Source: Colwellia sp. 20A7 (lineage in GTDB: Bacteria; Pseudomonadota; Gammaproteobacteria; Enterobacterales; Alteromonadaceae). From it: a DNA stretch of 64,000 nucleotides. The stretch covers positions 248,001-312,000 of the forward strand of contig NZ_CP047130.1 in NCBI RefSeq assembly GCF_009832865.1, given 5' to 3'. The notes under the pieces were generated by a model. That model searched no databases, was not told the origin of the DNA, and was given only the letters and a program-made list of their open reading frames with translations. Both the position numbers and the translations under genes were made by a program. How positions within the stretch are numbered: the first letter of the stretch is position 1; every line of letters begins with the position of its first letter. Below are positions 38,266 to 47,323 of this stretch, in pieces.

Positions 38266-38312
38266 TGCAAGATTTACCTAGGTAATTTGTTATGTTTGCT
38301 ATTACCCTCAAG

Positions 38313-38339
38313 AGAGCGACAATACAACGACGGAACTTA
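38313..38339 (-). promoter_or_regulatory. Candidate sigma-28 promoter for flgM
   Basis: On the minus strand TAAG (38336-38339), then 15 bases, then GTCGCTCT (38313-38320). The upstream site of flagellin lafA has the same layout: TAAT, 15 bases, GTCGCTAT. Compared with the E. coli sigma-28 form TAAA-N15-GCCGATAA both keep the spacing and the G-x-C-G core. Transcription would begin about 40 bases before the ATG. Confidence 0.45.
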
Positions 38340-38362
38340 AATATAATTAGTGTTTTTTTACA

Positions 38363-38391
38363 TTTTATTCATAAATAATTTATGAATAAAA
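38363..38391 (-). repeat. Perfect AT-rich hairpin after flgA
   Basis: TTTTATTCATAAA-TAA-TTTATGAATAAAA, a 13-base stem directly abutting the flgA stop. There is no T-run after it on the minus strand; it might be a weak terminator or an RNA-processing structure between flgA and flgM. Confidence 0.6.
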
Positions 38392-39150
38392 TTAAAGAAA
38401 TATTTTTACTGTTCCTTTTCCGATAACTTGCCCTTCAACTATTTGACCTGAAGTAAGGTTTTTAACTTTAATTCGCTGCCCTAGCTGACCATCCTCTAAA
38501 GCAATTGCGGTAACGCTGGCATTAAATGTTGGTGTCGAGACTTGTAAATCGATATGCTGGTCACGATTAACCAAATATTGTTTCTCTAACAAGCGACGAT
38601 TTATCACGTCACCGCTATTTATGTTACGACGAACCTGCATACCAACTAAATTATTGATATTAACTTCCATGCCGTGTAAATGGCTAGCAATATTTAGTGA
38701 GCGAGTCTCAAGTAAGTCAGCAGTGAGTATTTCACCGCGTTGTAAATCACGTTTTGCTACGACTAAATTCATCCATAGATCTACCTTCGCACTCGCTCTA
38801 AAGTGCCATTTGGGTGAATCACACTTTATGGTTAATCTTATTCTACCTGCAGGCACTGACGACGGCTTCGAACGTGAAATTTGTAAGTTAGCACAATGTA
38901 AATCTTCGCTGCCTTTTGGAATGAATAAATCAATTTTTTGTTGTTGGCTTGTTGCTCTATGATAGCTTAAAAATCGTTCTATTTCTTTGTTGATGTAGTG
39001 TTTAGATTGTTGCTCAAAATTAATGTCGTTCGCTTGCGCAGTTCCTATAAAGCAACCTAGCATAAAATAGAGGAAGTATAAGTAGTTCCTATGCGGAAGC
39101 CTAGCTTCCGCTTGTTGGTTGTTTTTTAAATGGTATGAATAATAAGTCAT
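38392..39150 (-). CDS. flgA: Flagellar P-ring assembly chaperone FlgA (lateral)
   Basis: Periplasmic chaperone of 252 aa for P-ring protein FlgI. The C-terminal SAF/FlgA region is clear: VVAKRDLQRGEILTADLLETR, then GMQVRRNINSGDVINRRLLE and AIALEDGQLGQRIKVKNLTSGQIVEGQVIG. The signal peptide is the hydrophobic YLYFLYFMLGCFIGTAQA segment, but it is preceded by about 20 extra residues (QAEARLPHRN region), part of which is encoded by a perfect GCGGAAGC palindrome (39093-39111), so the leader may have been lengthened by a repeat insertion. Diverges from flgB. Confidence 0.88.
   Translation of the reverse strand: MTYYSYHLKNNQQAEARLPHRNYLYFLYFMLGCFIGTAQANDINFEQQSKHYINKEIERFLSYHRATSQQQKIDLFIPKGSEDLHCANLQISRSKPSSVPAGRIRLTIKCDSPKWHFRASAKVDLWMNLVVAKRDLQRGEILTADLLETRSLNIASHLHGMEVNINNLVGMQVRRNINSGDVINRRLLEKQYLVNRDQHIDLQVSTPTFNASVTAIALEDGQLGQRIKVKNLTSGQIVEGQVIGKGTVKIFL
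39093..39111. repeat. REP-like palindrome in the flgA leader
   Basis: GCGGAAGC-CTA-GCTTCCGC, perfect 8-base stem, inside the region coding for the N-terminus of FlgA. A related GCGGAAG...CTTCCGC structure occurs at 52914-52942. Confidence 0.7.
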
Positions 39151-39172
39151 TGAATTTAAAGTTCTTTAAATG

Positions 39173-39190
39173 TTGGCATAAAGGTTGTTA
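39173..39190 (+). promoter_or_regulatory. Candidate sigma-54 promoter for flgBCDEFGHIJKL
   Basis: TTGGCATAAAGGTTGTTA carries a GG at -24 (39175-39176) and a GT at -12 (39187-39188) with the required ten bases between; the consensus has GC at -12. It lies about 70 bases upstream of flgB. In Vibrio lateral systems the flgB operon depends on sigma-54 and LafK, which fits. Confidence 0.5.
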
Positions 39191-39256
39191 TATAGGTTGT
39201 ATCGTAATGCTTTTATTTTCAAATGAGCATACAAGAATCAAACAGTAGAGGCAACA

Positions 39257-39628
39257 ATGGCATTATTTGATCAATCCCTAGGCGTGCATCCATTTTCGAT
39301 GCAATTAAGGATGGATAGAGCTGAAATTATTGCGGGCAACTTGGCTAATGTGGAAACGCCAGGGTTTAAAGCGCGTGATATCAACTATAAGCAAATCATG
39401 GAAAGTGTCTCTAGTGATCTTTCACAAAACCATCTAGTTGGATTTTCTGGAATTGAACAACATCAACTTCAATACCGTGTTCCTTATCAAGCTTCAAGCG
39501 ATGGTAATAGCGTTGAACTAAACGTAGAGCAAGCTAAATTTTCTAGTAATAGCATGGATTTTCAAACAAGCATGACATTTTTGAATATGAAAATAAGTGG
39601 TCTACATAAAGTTATCAAGGGAGATTAA
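39257..39628 (+). CDS. flgB: Flagellar proximal rod protein FlgB (lateral)
   Basis: A 123-aa rod subunit at the base of the basal body in the periplasm. Typical of the rod/hook family: RMDRAEIIAGNLANVETPGFKARDINY at the N-terminus (residues 19-45), and a C-terminal helix (MTFLNMKISGLHKVIKGD). First gene of the rightward flgBCDEFGHIJKL run; flgC begins 4 bases after its stop. AGAGG precedes the ATG. A sigma-54 candidate lies upstream. Confidence 0.94.
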   Translation: MALFDQSLGVHPFSMQLRMDRAEIIAGNLANVETPGFKARDINYKQIMESVSSDLSQNHLVGFSGIEQHQLQYRVPYQASSDGNSVELNVEQAKFSSNSMDFQTSMTFLNMKISGLHKVIKGD

Positions 39629-39631
39629 AAT

Positions 39632-40048
39632 ATGTCTTTTAATTCTATTTACGAGATTAGTGGAAGCGCTATGCGAGCGCAGGTAATGCGTTTAGATACT
39701 ATTGCTTCAAACTTAGCTAACTCAGATACCGCAGCATCAAGCGAAGCAGGTGCTTATAAAGCATTAAAGCCTGTTTTTTCAGCTGCATACAGTTCAAATC
39801 TTGATGATCGTTCTATTTCTGCTTCGGTTGATATGCTTGGTATTACTGAATCGGACCGAACCGTTGAACAGCGTTACGAACCAAATAACCCACTCTCTAA
39901 CCAAGATGGTTATGTGTTTTATTCTAACGTCAATGTACTTGAAGAAATGGCAGACATGATGTCGGCAAGTCGTAGTTATCAAACCTCAGTAGAAGTAATG
40001 GGGCGTGTTAATAGCATGCAACAAAGCATTCTGAAATTAGGTCAATAA
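39632..40048 (+). CDS. flgC: Flagellar proximal rod protein FlgC (lateral)
   Basis: Rod subunit of 138 aa. The N-terminal motif is SGSAMRAQVMRLDTIASNLANSDTA, followed by a middle beta region and the C-terminal NVNVLEEMADMMSASRSYQTSVEVM motif shared by all axial proteins. AAGGGAG precedes the ATG. Exported by the flagellar secretion system, not by Sec, so it has no signal peptide. Position 2 of the operon as in other lateral loci. Confidence 0.94.
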   Translation: MSFNSIYEISGSAMRAQVMRLDTIASNLANSDTAASSEAGAYKALKPVFSAAYSSNLDDRSISASVDMLGITESDRTVEQRYEPNNPLSNQDGYVFYSNVNVLEEMADMMSASRSYQTSVEVMGRVNSMQQSILKLGQ

Positions 40049-40059
40049 GGATAAATAAC

Positions 40060-40716
40060 GTGGATATAAATAGCTTAACTCAAAGTACAACTGAAGCAGC
40101 AGCTTTAGAGAGTAATGTCACTGGTAATGGCCAGTCAGCACAAGAAATGTCAACCATGTTTTTAGAGTTATTGGTTGCCCAAATCAGTAATCAAAACCCA
40201 TTGGAACCAATGGATGGTACTGAATATGTGAGCCAGCTTGCTGAGTTTGCAAACGTTGAGTCGTTACAAAGCATTAATCAAAACACCAGCAGTAGCCTTA
40301 GTTATATGAATAGCTTGATGGTACTTGAAGCCACTAACATGGTGGGTGAATCAGTTGATGTACTGGCTAATAGTATTGCACTGGAGAATCCGGGCAGTGT
40401 TTCAGGTATGGTCAATTTATCAAGTCCAGCTGATTCTGTCACTGTGCAGCTTTATAACAGTAATGGTGATCTAGTTGAAGAAAAGAACTTACCATATACC
40501 GGTGCTGGCTCATTACGTTTTGAGTTTGATAACCAAGGTGCTGGTGATTATGCCGTACGTGCTTATACAACCACAGACAATATACCTAAACAACTAGATA
40601 CTTGGTTAAGTGGCGACGTTGAGCGCGTATCTGTAGGCGCTTCAAGCGACGATATTATATTACAAATTAATGGTCTGGGTAATTTTGAACTTACTGAAAT
40701 TAACCAATTAGCTTAA
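40060..40716 (+). CDS. flgD: Hook cap protein FlgD (lateral)
   Basis: Scaffold of 218 aa needed for hook polymerisation. The N-terminal region has the FlgD signature FLELLVAQISNQNPLEPMDGTEYVSQLAEFANVE, and the C-terminal part (from about 100) has FlgD Ig-like folds (SGMVNLSSPADSVTVQLYNSNGD, RFEFDNQGAGDYAVRAY). It starts with GTG, with AAGGA seven bases before it. Lacks a signal peptide because it is exported by the type III apparatus. Confidence 0.94.
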   Translation: MDINSLTQSTTEAAALESNVTGNGQSAQEMSTMFLELLVAQISNQNPLEPMDGTEYVSQLAEFANVESLQSINQNTSSSLSYMNSLMVLEATNMVGESVDVLANSIALENPGSVSGMVNLSSPADSVTVQLYNSNGDLVEEKNLPYTGAGSLRFEFDNQGAGDYAVRAYTTTDNIPKQLDTWLSGDVERVSVGASSDDIILQINGLGNFELTEINQLA

Positions 40717-40733
40717 ATTATTAGGAAAGTAAC

Positions 40734-42089
40734 ATGTCTATATTGAATATTGGTCTTACAGGCCTGAAAAGTACGCAAACTGCGTTAGAAGTTACCAGTA
40801 ATAATATTGCTAACTCGGCTACGGCAGGCTATAAACAGTCTGATGCTGAATTTGCCTCAGTATATAATGGTGGTCAGCAAGGTGGTGTTAAAGTTTCAAA
40901 TATTAAAGAAGATTTTGTTACCAGTGGTGAAATAATTCGAACCGGTAATTCTCTCGATATCACAATTGACGGCCAAGGTTTTTTTGCTATTTCAGAAAAC
41001 GGTAAAACAGCCTACACCCAAGCGGGTCAGTTTGGTTTAGATGCTGATTTGAATATAGTTAATGCCAATGGTAGTAGTTTACAAGGTTTTGGTGTTTCTG
41101 AGTCTGATGATGGCGGCGATCCAAGTATTGTGTCTGGTATATTAACTGATTTAAAAATTGAAGGTGCGAATATCCCAGCACAAGCAACGGATGGAATTTC
41201 TTTTAATGGTAATTTAAGTTCAGCGAGCGACCTTATTACGTATCCTATAGCCCCTGATACGTTTGATCCTACCGATGGCAGCCAATACAATTTTTCACAA
41301 TCTACAGAAGTATTTGATTCATTGGGTAATAGCCATATTATGACGCAATATTTTAATCATACAGCTGTAAATACATGGCAAGTAATGTACTTTGTAGATG
41401 GCGAGCCTTTACCGGATACTGCTATAGCGAGTACTGGGGCGAATGGTACGCAAGATGTTGATGTAGATGGCACAACAATAACAGCAGGTGTCGTGACTAT
41501 TTCATTTGATACTGATGGCCAAATGGATCCACTAGATCTTGCTTTCGTTGACCCCGTGCCACCAGCGGTAGCTGATAATAATGCCGATGATCCCTATGCT
41601 CAGCGTGAAATCACCCTAACGTTTACTGCTAGTGGCGGTGGTGCTGAGGTTGCTTTAAAACTAGATATGGTAAAAACCACCCAATTTGGTAGTAGTTTTG
41701 CCATGTATGAAAATGACGCAAGCGGTTATACGTCAGGTTCCTTTTCAGGCGTGACGGTTGCTGAAGACGGTAAGTTATATGCAACCTTTACTAATGGCGA
41801 ATCTAAACTGCAAGGGCAAGTAGCATTGGCTTCGTTTGCTAATGTTAATGGCTTGCAGCCTGGTGATAATACTGTTTGGTATGAAACCGAAGACTCTGGT
41901 ACGGCGTTGTTTAGTGAGCCCGATTCAGGCGCGATTGGCAAGTTACTTTCAGGCTCATATATGGGATCAAATGTTGATGTTAGTGAGCAGTTAGTTGGTC
42001 TAATGTCCTTTCAGCAAAATTATCAAGCAAATGCAAAAACAATTAGCACTGCTGATGAAATGATGCAAATCTTATTTAGTAATACCTAA
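40734..42089 (+). CDS. flgE: Flagellar hook protein FlgE (lateral)
   Basis: Main hook subunit, 451 aa. N-terminal axial motif (ISNNIANSATAGYKQSDAEFASVY); C-terminal axial helix (SEQLVGLMSFQQNYQANAKTIS). The hook-specific middle domain is acidic, Asp/Ala-rich. Size is in the normal FlgE range. Followed by flgF after 12 bases. TAGGAAAG precedes the ATG. Confidence 0.94.
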   Translation: MSILNIGLTGLKSTQTALEVTSNNIANSATAGYKQSDAEFASVYNGGQQGGVKVSNIKEDFVTSGEIIRTGNSLDITIDGQGFFAISENGKTAYTQAGQFGLDADLNIVNANGSSLQGFGVSESDDGGDPSIVSGILTDLKIEGANIPAQATDGISFNGNLSSASDLITYPIAPDTFDPTDGSQYNFSQSTEVFDSLGNSHIMTQYFNHTAVNTWQVMYFVDGEPLPDTAIASTGANGTQDVDVDGTTITAGVVTISFDTDGQMDPLDLAFVDPVPPAVADNNADDPYAQREITLTFTASGGGAEVALKLDMVKTTQFGSSFAMYENDASGYTSGSFSGVTVAEDGKLYATFTNGESKLQGQVALASFANVNGLQPGDNTVWYETEDSGTALFSEPDSGAIGKLLSGSYMGSNVDVSEQLVGLMSFQQNYQANAKTISTADEMMQILFSNT

Positions 42090-42101
42090 AGGGCATAAGC
42101 A

Positions 42102-42833
42102 ATGGAAAAGTTAATTTATACTGCTGTTTCTGGCGCGGAACTAAATAATACGGCATTGCGAGTCACTGCCAATAACCTAGCGAATGTCAGTACTGCTGGT
42201 TTTAAAGCCGATTTAGAACAAGCACAGTCAATGATGGTTACGGGTAGTGGCTTTCGAACCCGCTATCATGCACAAATGAAACCTGTGACTACAGATCTTT
42301 CACCCGGTCCTATTATGGATACTGGCCGCAATCTAGATATTGCACTCAGTGAAGGTGGGTATTTAGAAGTGCTTGATAACAATGGCGATCCTGCTTATAC
42401 ACGCTCGGGTAATTTAGAAGTAGATGCCGATGGCTTTGTAACTGTTAATAATAGACGTGTACAGGGTGCTGGCGGTGATATTCAATTACCTGAATTTGGT
42501 GAAATTGAAATCAGTCCAGATGGTATTATTAATTTAGTTCCTTTAGGTGGTGGCGTTATAGCAGAAGAAGCACAACTTAAACTAGCTAGCACCGATGGAA
42601 TTTTAATTAAAGGCAAGGATGGCTTGTTACGAGCAGAGAACTTACAGCCACTTGCTCAGGACGATCAATTACGTCTTCGCACCGGAGCTCTAGAAGGTTC
42701 TAATGTGAACGCAGTACAAGAAATGATTAAAACAATGAATATTAGTCGTCAATTTGAAATGAACGTCAAAATGATGAAAGCAGCTGACGAATTAGCAAGT
42801 AGCGGCAATAAACTAATTAGTGGCAATGGTTAA
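42102..42833 (+). CDS. flgF: Flagellar proximal rod protein FlgF (lateral)
   Basis: Rod subunit of 243 aa. N-terminal axial motif VTANNLANVSTAGFKADLEQAQS; the middle GGYLEVLDNNGDPAYTRSGNLEVDADG and the C-terminal NAVQEMIKTMNISRQFEMNVKMMK motif agree with FlgF. It follows flgE by 12 bases and is followed by flgG after 18. No oddities. Confidence 0.93.
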   Translation: MEKLIYTAVSGAELNNTALRVTANNLANVSTAGFKADLEQAQSMMVTGSGFRTRYHAQMKPVTTDLSPGPIMDTGRNLDIALSEGGYLEVLDNNGDPAYTRSGNLEVDADGFVTVNNRRVQGAGGDIQLPEFGEIEISPDGIINLVPLGGGVIAEEAQLKLASTDGILIKGKDGLLRAENLQPLAQDDQLRLRTGALEGSNVNAVQEMIKTMNISRQFEMNVKMMKAADELASSGNKLISGNG

Positions 42834-42851
42834 CGGTAAAAGGTTGTAACA

Positions 42852-43637
42852 ATGAATTCAGCATTATGGGTAAGTAAAACAGGGTTAGCTGCACAAGATT
42901 TGCGCATGACCACTATTTCAAATAATTTAGCGAATGTTAGCACTGCAGGCTTTAAAAAAGACCGTGCAGTTTTTGAAGATTTGTTTTATCAGGTGCAAAA
43001 GCAGCCTGGAGCACAAGCTGATGAGTTGAATCAGTTACCATCAGGTATTCAAGTGGGTACTGGTGTACGTATTAATGGTACACAAAAACAGTTTACTGAA
43101 GGAAGTTTTGAAACCACCAGTAATCAGTTAGATGTGGCTATAGCAGGTCAGGGGTTCTTCCAAATAGAAAGTCCTGACGGTGAACTTTTATATACACGTA
43201 ATGGTCAATTTCAACTTAATGCTGAATCCTTACTTGTGAATGGTAACGGTTTACCTTTAGCACAAAATATCGCGTTACCTGAAGGTACAACCAAAGTATC
43301 TATTGGCACAGATGGTACGGTTAGCGCTGTGGTAAATAATGATACTCAGCCGGTTGAACTAGGTCAGTTGTTACTTGTAAATTTTGCTAACCCTGCCGGC
43401 TTAGAAAGTCTTGGTGGAAATTTATATCGAGAAACTGCCGCGTCAGGAGAAGCCGTTGAAGGTGTACCCGGTGAAGAGGCATACGGTGGTTTACAACAAT
43501 TTACTATTGAAGGCTCTAATGTCAGTGTTGTTGAAGAAATGGTAAGTATGATTGCCGTGCAGCGTGCTTACGAAATGAACGCTAAAGTGGTATCAGCCGC
43601 TGATGAAATGCTACGCTTCATTAATCAAAATTTGTAA
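42852..43637 (+). CDS. flgG: Flagellar distal rod protein FlgG (lateral)
   Basis: Distal rod subunit, 261 aa, the standard FlgG length. Axial motif ISNNLANVSTAGFKKDRAVFEDL, the FlgG loop GVRINGTQKQFTEGSFETTSNQLDVAI, and C-terminal VVEEMVSMIAVQRAYEMNAKVVS. Located just before the L- and P-ring genes, as in other loci. Confidence 0.94.
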   Translation: MNSALWVSKTGLAAQDLRMTTISNNLANVSTAGFKKDRAVFEDLFYQVQKQPGAQADELNQLPSGIQVGTGVRINGTQKQFTEGSFETTSNQLDVAIAGQGFFQIESPDGELLYTRNGQFQLNAESLLVNGNGLPLAQNIALPEGTTKVSIGTDGTVSAVVNNDTQPVELGQLLLVNFANPAGLESLGGNLYRETAASGEAVEGVPGEEAYGGLQQFTIEGSNVSVVEEMVSMIAVQRAYEMNAKVVSAADEMLRFINQNL

Positions 43638-43642
43638 TTGCT

Positions 43643-44362
43643 ATGTTTAATTTTACCGTAATCGTTACCGTCATTTTGTTACTAAGTGGTTGTAGTTCTA
43701 GCTACGACCAAGAGTATGTTCAATGCCCTGTTTTTGGTGGAGAACCTAAGTGTCCTAATATTAAAGAAGATAAATCAAAAGAAGATTACGAAATTGAGCA
43801 GGATGCTTCTCAAGTCGGCTTGAATTATGAAGATGGTAGTCTTTATAGTGAACAGTATATGTTTTCGCTTTATGCAGATAAACGCGCCTATCGAGTTGGC
43901 GATATTTTAACTGTGGTACTTAGTGAGCGAACTCAATCAAGTAAAAGTGCAGGATCTAGCCTTGATAAAAGCACCGATATTGATGTAGGTGTACCCTTTG
44001 CTGGTGGGCTCAATGTTGCAGATTTTAATCTGGGTGTTGGTTCAAGCACTGGCTTTGATGGTAGTAGTAGTACTAGCCAACAAAACTTTTTAAGTGGTGC
44101 GATCACCGTGCGCGTTACCCATGTGTTATCGAACGACACCTTGGTTATTCGCGGCCGTAAGCGTATTCAATTAAATCAAGGTGATGAATACATAGAAATT
44201 GAAGGGTTAGTCCGACCAGGCGATATTGATGTCGCTAACAGAATTTCCTCATTACGTATTGCGGAAGCGCAAATTAGTTATACAGGTAAAGGAACCTTTG
44301 CTGATGCATCAAGCCCAGGCTGGTTTACATCTTTATTCTCGCGTTATTTAAACCCATTTTAA
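43643..44362 (+). CDS. flgH: Flagellar L-ring lipoprotein FlgH (lateral)
   Basis: Outer-membrane L-ring subunit, 239 aa. Signal peptide with lipobox LLSGC, so it is a lipoprotein. The FlgH core follows: SLYSEQYMFSLYADKRAYRVGDILTV, LSERTQSSKSAGS, and the C-terminal DTLVIRGRKRIQLNQGDEYIEIEGLVRPGDID. Only six bases separate it from flgG. Confidence 0.93.
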   Translation: MFNFTVIVTVILLLSGCSSSYDQEYVQCPVFGGEPKCPNIKEDKSKEDYEIEQDASQVGLNYEDGSLYSEQYMFSLYADKRAYRVGDILTVVLSERTQSSKSAGSSLDKSTDIDVGVPFAGGLNVADFNLGVGSSTGFDGSSSTSQQNFLSGAITVRVTHVLSNDTLVIRGRKRIQLNQGDEYIEIEGLVRPGDIDVANRISSLRIAEAQISYTGKGTFADASSPGWFTSLFSRYLNPF

Positions 44363-44380
44363 TATTGAGTATTTGACCTT

Positions 44381-45493
44381 ATGTTGAAAAAAACTTTTAC
44401 CGTAATGTGTATTTTCATCGGCTGCTTTTCGTTTAATACTCTTGCGGCTAAGTCACGTCCACTGCTTGATATTGTTGATGTATTAGGGGTTAGAGAAAAT
44501 CAGTTGGTAGGCTATGGCCTAGTGGTGGGTTTACCTGGCTCTGGTGATAAAGCACAAATAAAATTTTCGGCACAATCGCTGAGTAATATGCTCAAGCAAT
44601 TTGGTGTCACGATGGATGAAACAACGTTACCCAAATCTAAAAATATTGCCGCAGTGGCAGTACATGCTACTTTGCCCGCAATGGCAAGCCCAGGTCAAGC
44701 AATAGATATCACGGTTAATTCATTAGGTGATGCCAAAAGCCTTCATGGTGGCAGCCTTATGCTAACACCATTAAAAGGTGTCGATGGTAAGGTGTATGCG
44801 TTAGCGCAAGGTAATTTAGTTGTTGGTGGTATTAATGCCAGTGGTCAAAATGGCTCTTCGGTTACTATTAACGTTCCTACCTCAGGAATAATTCCCGGTG
44901 GCGGAATTATAGAACGAAATGTTAGTGATATGTTTAAAGTGCAACCAGATGTAGTGCTTAATTTAAAAGAGCCTAATTACCAAACTGCACGTAACGTTGT
45001 TAAGGCTGTTAACCAAGTGTTTGGGCCTGGAGTCGCACGTGCACACAATTGGGGGCGTTTGGTATTAAGCGCACCAATAGATGCTAATAGCCGCAATACC
45101 TTTATGTCTATGTTGCAAGATATTGTGGTTGAAGAGGGTTCTGAACAACCGCGTGTTATTTTTAATAGCCGCACAGGTACTGTTGTTATGAATGATGTGG
45201 TGAGAGTTAATCGTGCTGCGGTCAGCCATGGTAATTTAACAATAACAATTGCTGAATCTGAAGGCGCATCGCAGCCGGGAGCATTCTCCAATGGTAGAAC
45301 AGTGCCTTTACAAGCAAGTGCTGTTGATGTGAATGAACAAAAGAATCATATGGTATTACTACCAGAGGGCACTTCGCTAGAGGTAATTGTTAAAGCAATA
45401 AATACTTTAGGGGCGACCCCAAGTGAGTTAATGTCTATTTTATTAGCTCTTGATAAAGCCGGAGCCCTCGAGGCTGAGCTATTAGTAATTTAG
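44381..45493 (+). CDS. flgI: Flagellar P-ring protein FlgI (lateral)
   Basis: Periplasmic P-ring subunit of 370 aa. Cleavable Sec signal (residues 1-23, ending TLAA), then DIVDVLGVRENQLVGYGLVVGLPGSGD, the first conserved block of FlgI, and AQGNLVVGGINASGQNGSS and SVTINVPTSGIIPGGGIIER further on. The end, VIVKAINTLGATPSELMSILLALDKAGALEAEL, is almost invariant in FlgI. FlgA at 39150 is its likely chaperone. Confidence 0.95.
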   Translation: MLKKTFTVMCIFIGCFSFNTLAAKSRPLLDIVDVLGVRENQLVGYGLVVGLPGSGDKAQIKFSAQSLSNMLKQFGVTMDETTLPKSKNIAAVAVHATLPAMASPGQAIDITVNSLGDAKSLHGGSLMLTPLKGVDGKVYALAQGNLVVGGINASGQNGSSVTINVPTSGIIPGGGIIERNVSDMFKVQPDVVLNLKEPNYQTARNVVKAVNQVFGPGVARAHNWGRLVLSAPIDANSRNTFMSMLQDIVVEEGSEQPRVIFNSRTGTVVMNDVVRVNRAAVSHGNLTITIAESEGASQPGAFSNGRTVPLQASAVDVNEQKNHMVLLPEGTSLEVIVKAINTLGATPSELMSILLALDKAGALEAELLVI

Positions 45494-45501
45494 GAAAAGA
45501 A

Positions 45502-45972
45502 ATGATAATTGATCCCCCAGATATCAGTGCGCAATCACTGGCGATTGATCCAAAAAAATTAGACTATATTACCGCTAATTTAAGTGAGCAAGATGGTATA
45601 AAAAAAGCTGCAGAACAATTTGAGGCTATATTTCTACAATTAGTGTTAAAAAATATGCATGCGGCGACTGAAGCAATGTCGTCAGAGAATGGTTTCTTTT
45701 CAAGTAAGGAACAAGCTCAATTTCGTGATATGCATGATGCTCAAACCGCCCAGCACTTAGCGGCAACGCAACAGCTAGGTTTAGCCGAAGCGATAATCCG
45801 TCAATTTGATGAAAAGTTTGAACCAGTAGAAAATAAATTTAAGGAAATGGCAGAAGGGGTCGCTGTACCTGATAAAGCTCATAATAAAAGTATTGTGCAT
45901 GCAGCTGACCAGAGTGATTTTTATTCGAGTTCAGCATTTGCACAATCTTTAAATATAATTCCGATTAGGTAA
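45502..45972 (+). CDS. flgJ: Short FlgJ, rod-binding domain only (lateral)
   Basis: At 156 aa this FlgJ has only the N-terminal rod-assembly domain (EQFEAIFLQLVLKNMHAATEAMSSENGFFSSKEQAQFRDM; AQHLAATQQLGLAEAIIRQF), and lacks the C-terminal peptidoglycan hydrolase domain of the 313-aa enterobacterial protein. Single-domain FlgJ is known in several lateral and alphaproteobacterial systems; a separate lytic enzyme would be needed. It follows flgI by eight bases and precedes flgK. Confidence 0.92.
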   Translation: MIIDPPDISAQSLAIDPKKLDYITANLSEQDGIKKAAEQFEAIFLQLVLKNMHAATEAMSSENGFFSSKEQAQFRDMHDAQTAQHLAATQQLGLAEAIIRQFDEKFEPVENKFKEMAEGVAVPDKAHNKSIVHAADQSDFYSSSAFAQSLNIIPIR

Positions 45973-45977
45973 TTACA

Positions 45978-47312
45978 ATGTCAATGATAAATAATGCACT
46001 CAGTGGACTTAATGCAGCCAATGTAGCCTTGACTGTTGCAGGTCAAAACGTGGCGAATGCTGCTGTTGAAGGTTACTCGCGTCAAGCTGCACATTTTGAA
46101 ACCGCAGGCTCGCCCTTAGGTGGTGTAAATGTAATGTCTGTCGAGCGTATTGTTGACGCATTTTTAAATGATGACATATGGCGTACTAGTTCGGCTCTAG
46201 GCTATTATGAAGGTAAACAGGCTTATCTAGGTTATATTGAAGAAGTAGTTGGTACTGACACGTTAAATTTTAATGATGCTATCACTGAAATTAGTAATGC
46301 GTTTAGTGCCGCAGCGACAACACCTGACTCTTTAGCCTATCGTCAAGAGATAATTTCCACTTCAGAGGCTTTATTACAAGACTTGGCACAACTAAATGGA
46401 GCCTTAGAAGGACAATTAAGCAAGCTTAGCTTAGAAATGAGTAACCTGGCACTTAATTCTAGTTCAACAACGGCTCAAATTGCAGAGCTCAATAGTCAAA
46501 TAACGCAGGCCGAAGCAAAAAACTTACCTACTTCTGAACTTAAAGACAACCGTGAACGTTTAGTGACAGAGCTATCAGATACTATAGGCATAGCGATAAC
46601 AGACCGTGCTGATGGCAGTATAGATATAAGTACTTTAAGTGGTGCACCATTAGTTATTGGAAGTAAAGCGGCAGAAATCACCGTAAGTGGTACCACGGTA
46701 ACAGCCGAGTTAGCTGGTCAATCTTTTCAGCTCAGCGATCAAGTTGGTGGCCGGTTTGGCGGTTTAATCAGTGCTGATACGCAAGTAATCCAACCTACTT
46801 TTACAAGTTTAAATACACTAGTAAAAGATTTGGCTGATGATATGAATACGGCATTGTTAGAAGGCTTTGATTTAAATGGTGCTGCCGGTATAGCGCTATT
46901 TGATTATAATCCTGTTAATCCTCTTGGCACGATAACTATCAATACAGCAATAACACCAGAGAAACTAGCACTTATTGGTGGTGAATTTGATATTGGCGGT
47001 ACTTGGGTTGCTGCAGGTGGCTCCGGTGATAATACTAATATTGCTAATGTTGTGGCTGCAATCGCTAACAATGGCAGTGGCTTTACCTCGCTAGTTGGCG
47101 AGCTTGGCATTAATAGTCAACAAAATCAAAATAGCATCTTAACATCAACCACATTGAATGATAGCGCCGTATTAGCACGAGACAGCCGTAGCGGTGTAAA
47201 CCTTGACGAAGAAGCGGCAAGCTTAATACATTTTCAACAAATGTATAGCGCAAATGCTAAAGTGATCACCACTGCTGGTCAAATGTTTGATTCACTATTG
47301 AATATGTTTTAA
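45978..47312 (+). CDS. flgK: Hook-associated protein 1 FlgK (lateral)
   Basis: Hook-filament junction protein of 444 aa. The N-terminal axial motif is LNAANVALTVAGQNVANAAVEGYSRQAAHFE; the C-terminal part is VLARDSRSGVNLDEEAASLIHFQQMYSANAKVITTAGQMFDSLLNMF, diagnostic for FlgK. The middle contains GIALFDYN... It is shorter than E. coli FlgK (547), as in many lateral systems. FlgN is the predicted chaperone. Confidence 0.93.
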   Translation: MSMINNALSGLNAANVALTVAGQNVANAAVEGYSRQAAHFETAGSPLGGVNVMSVERIVDAFLNDDIWRTSSALGYYEGKQAYLGYIEEVVGTDTLNFNDAITEISNAFSAAATTPDSLAYRQEIISTSEALLQDLAQLNGALEGQLSKLSLEMSNLALNSSSTTAQIAELNSQITQAEAKNLPTSELKDNRERLVTELSDTIGIAITDRADGSIDISTLSGAPLVIGSKAAEITVSGTTVTAELAGQSFQLSDQVGGRFGGLISADTQVIQPTFTSLNTLVKDLADDMNTALLEGFDLNGAAGIALFDYNPVNPLGTITINTAITPEKLALIGGEFDIGGTWVAAGGSGDNTNIANVVAAIANNGSGFTSLVGELGINSQQNQNSILTSTTLNDSAVLARDSRSGVNLDEEAASLIHFQQMYSANAKVITTAGQMFDSLLNMF

Positions 47313-47323
47313 GGAAGAATACC

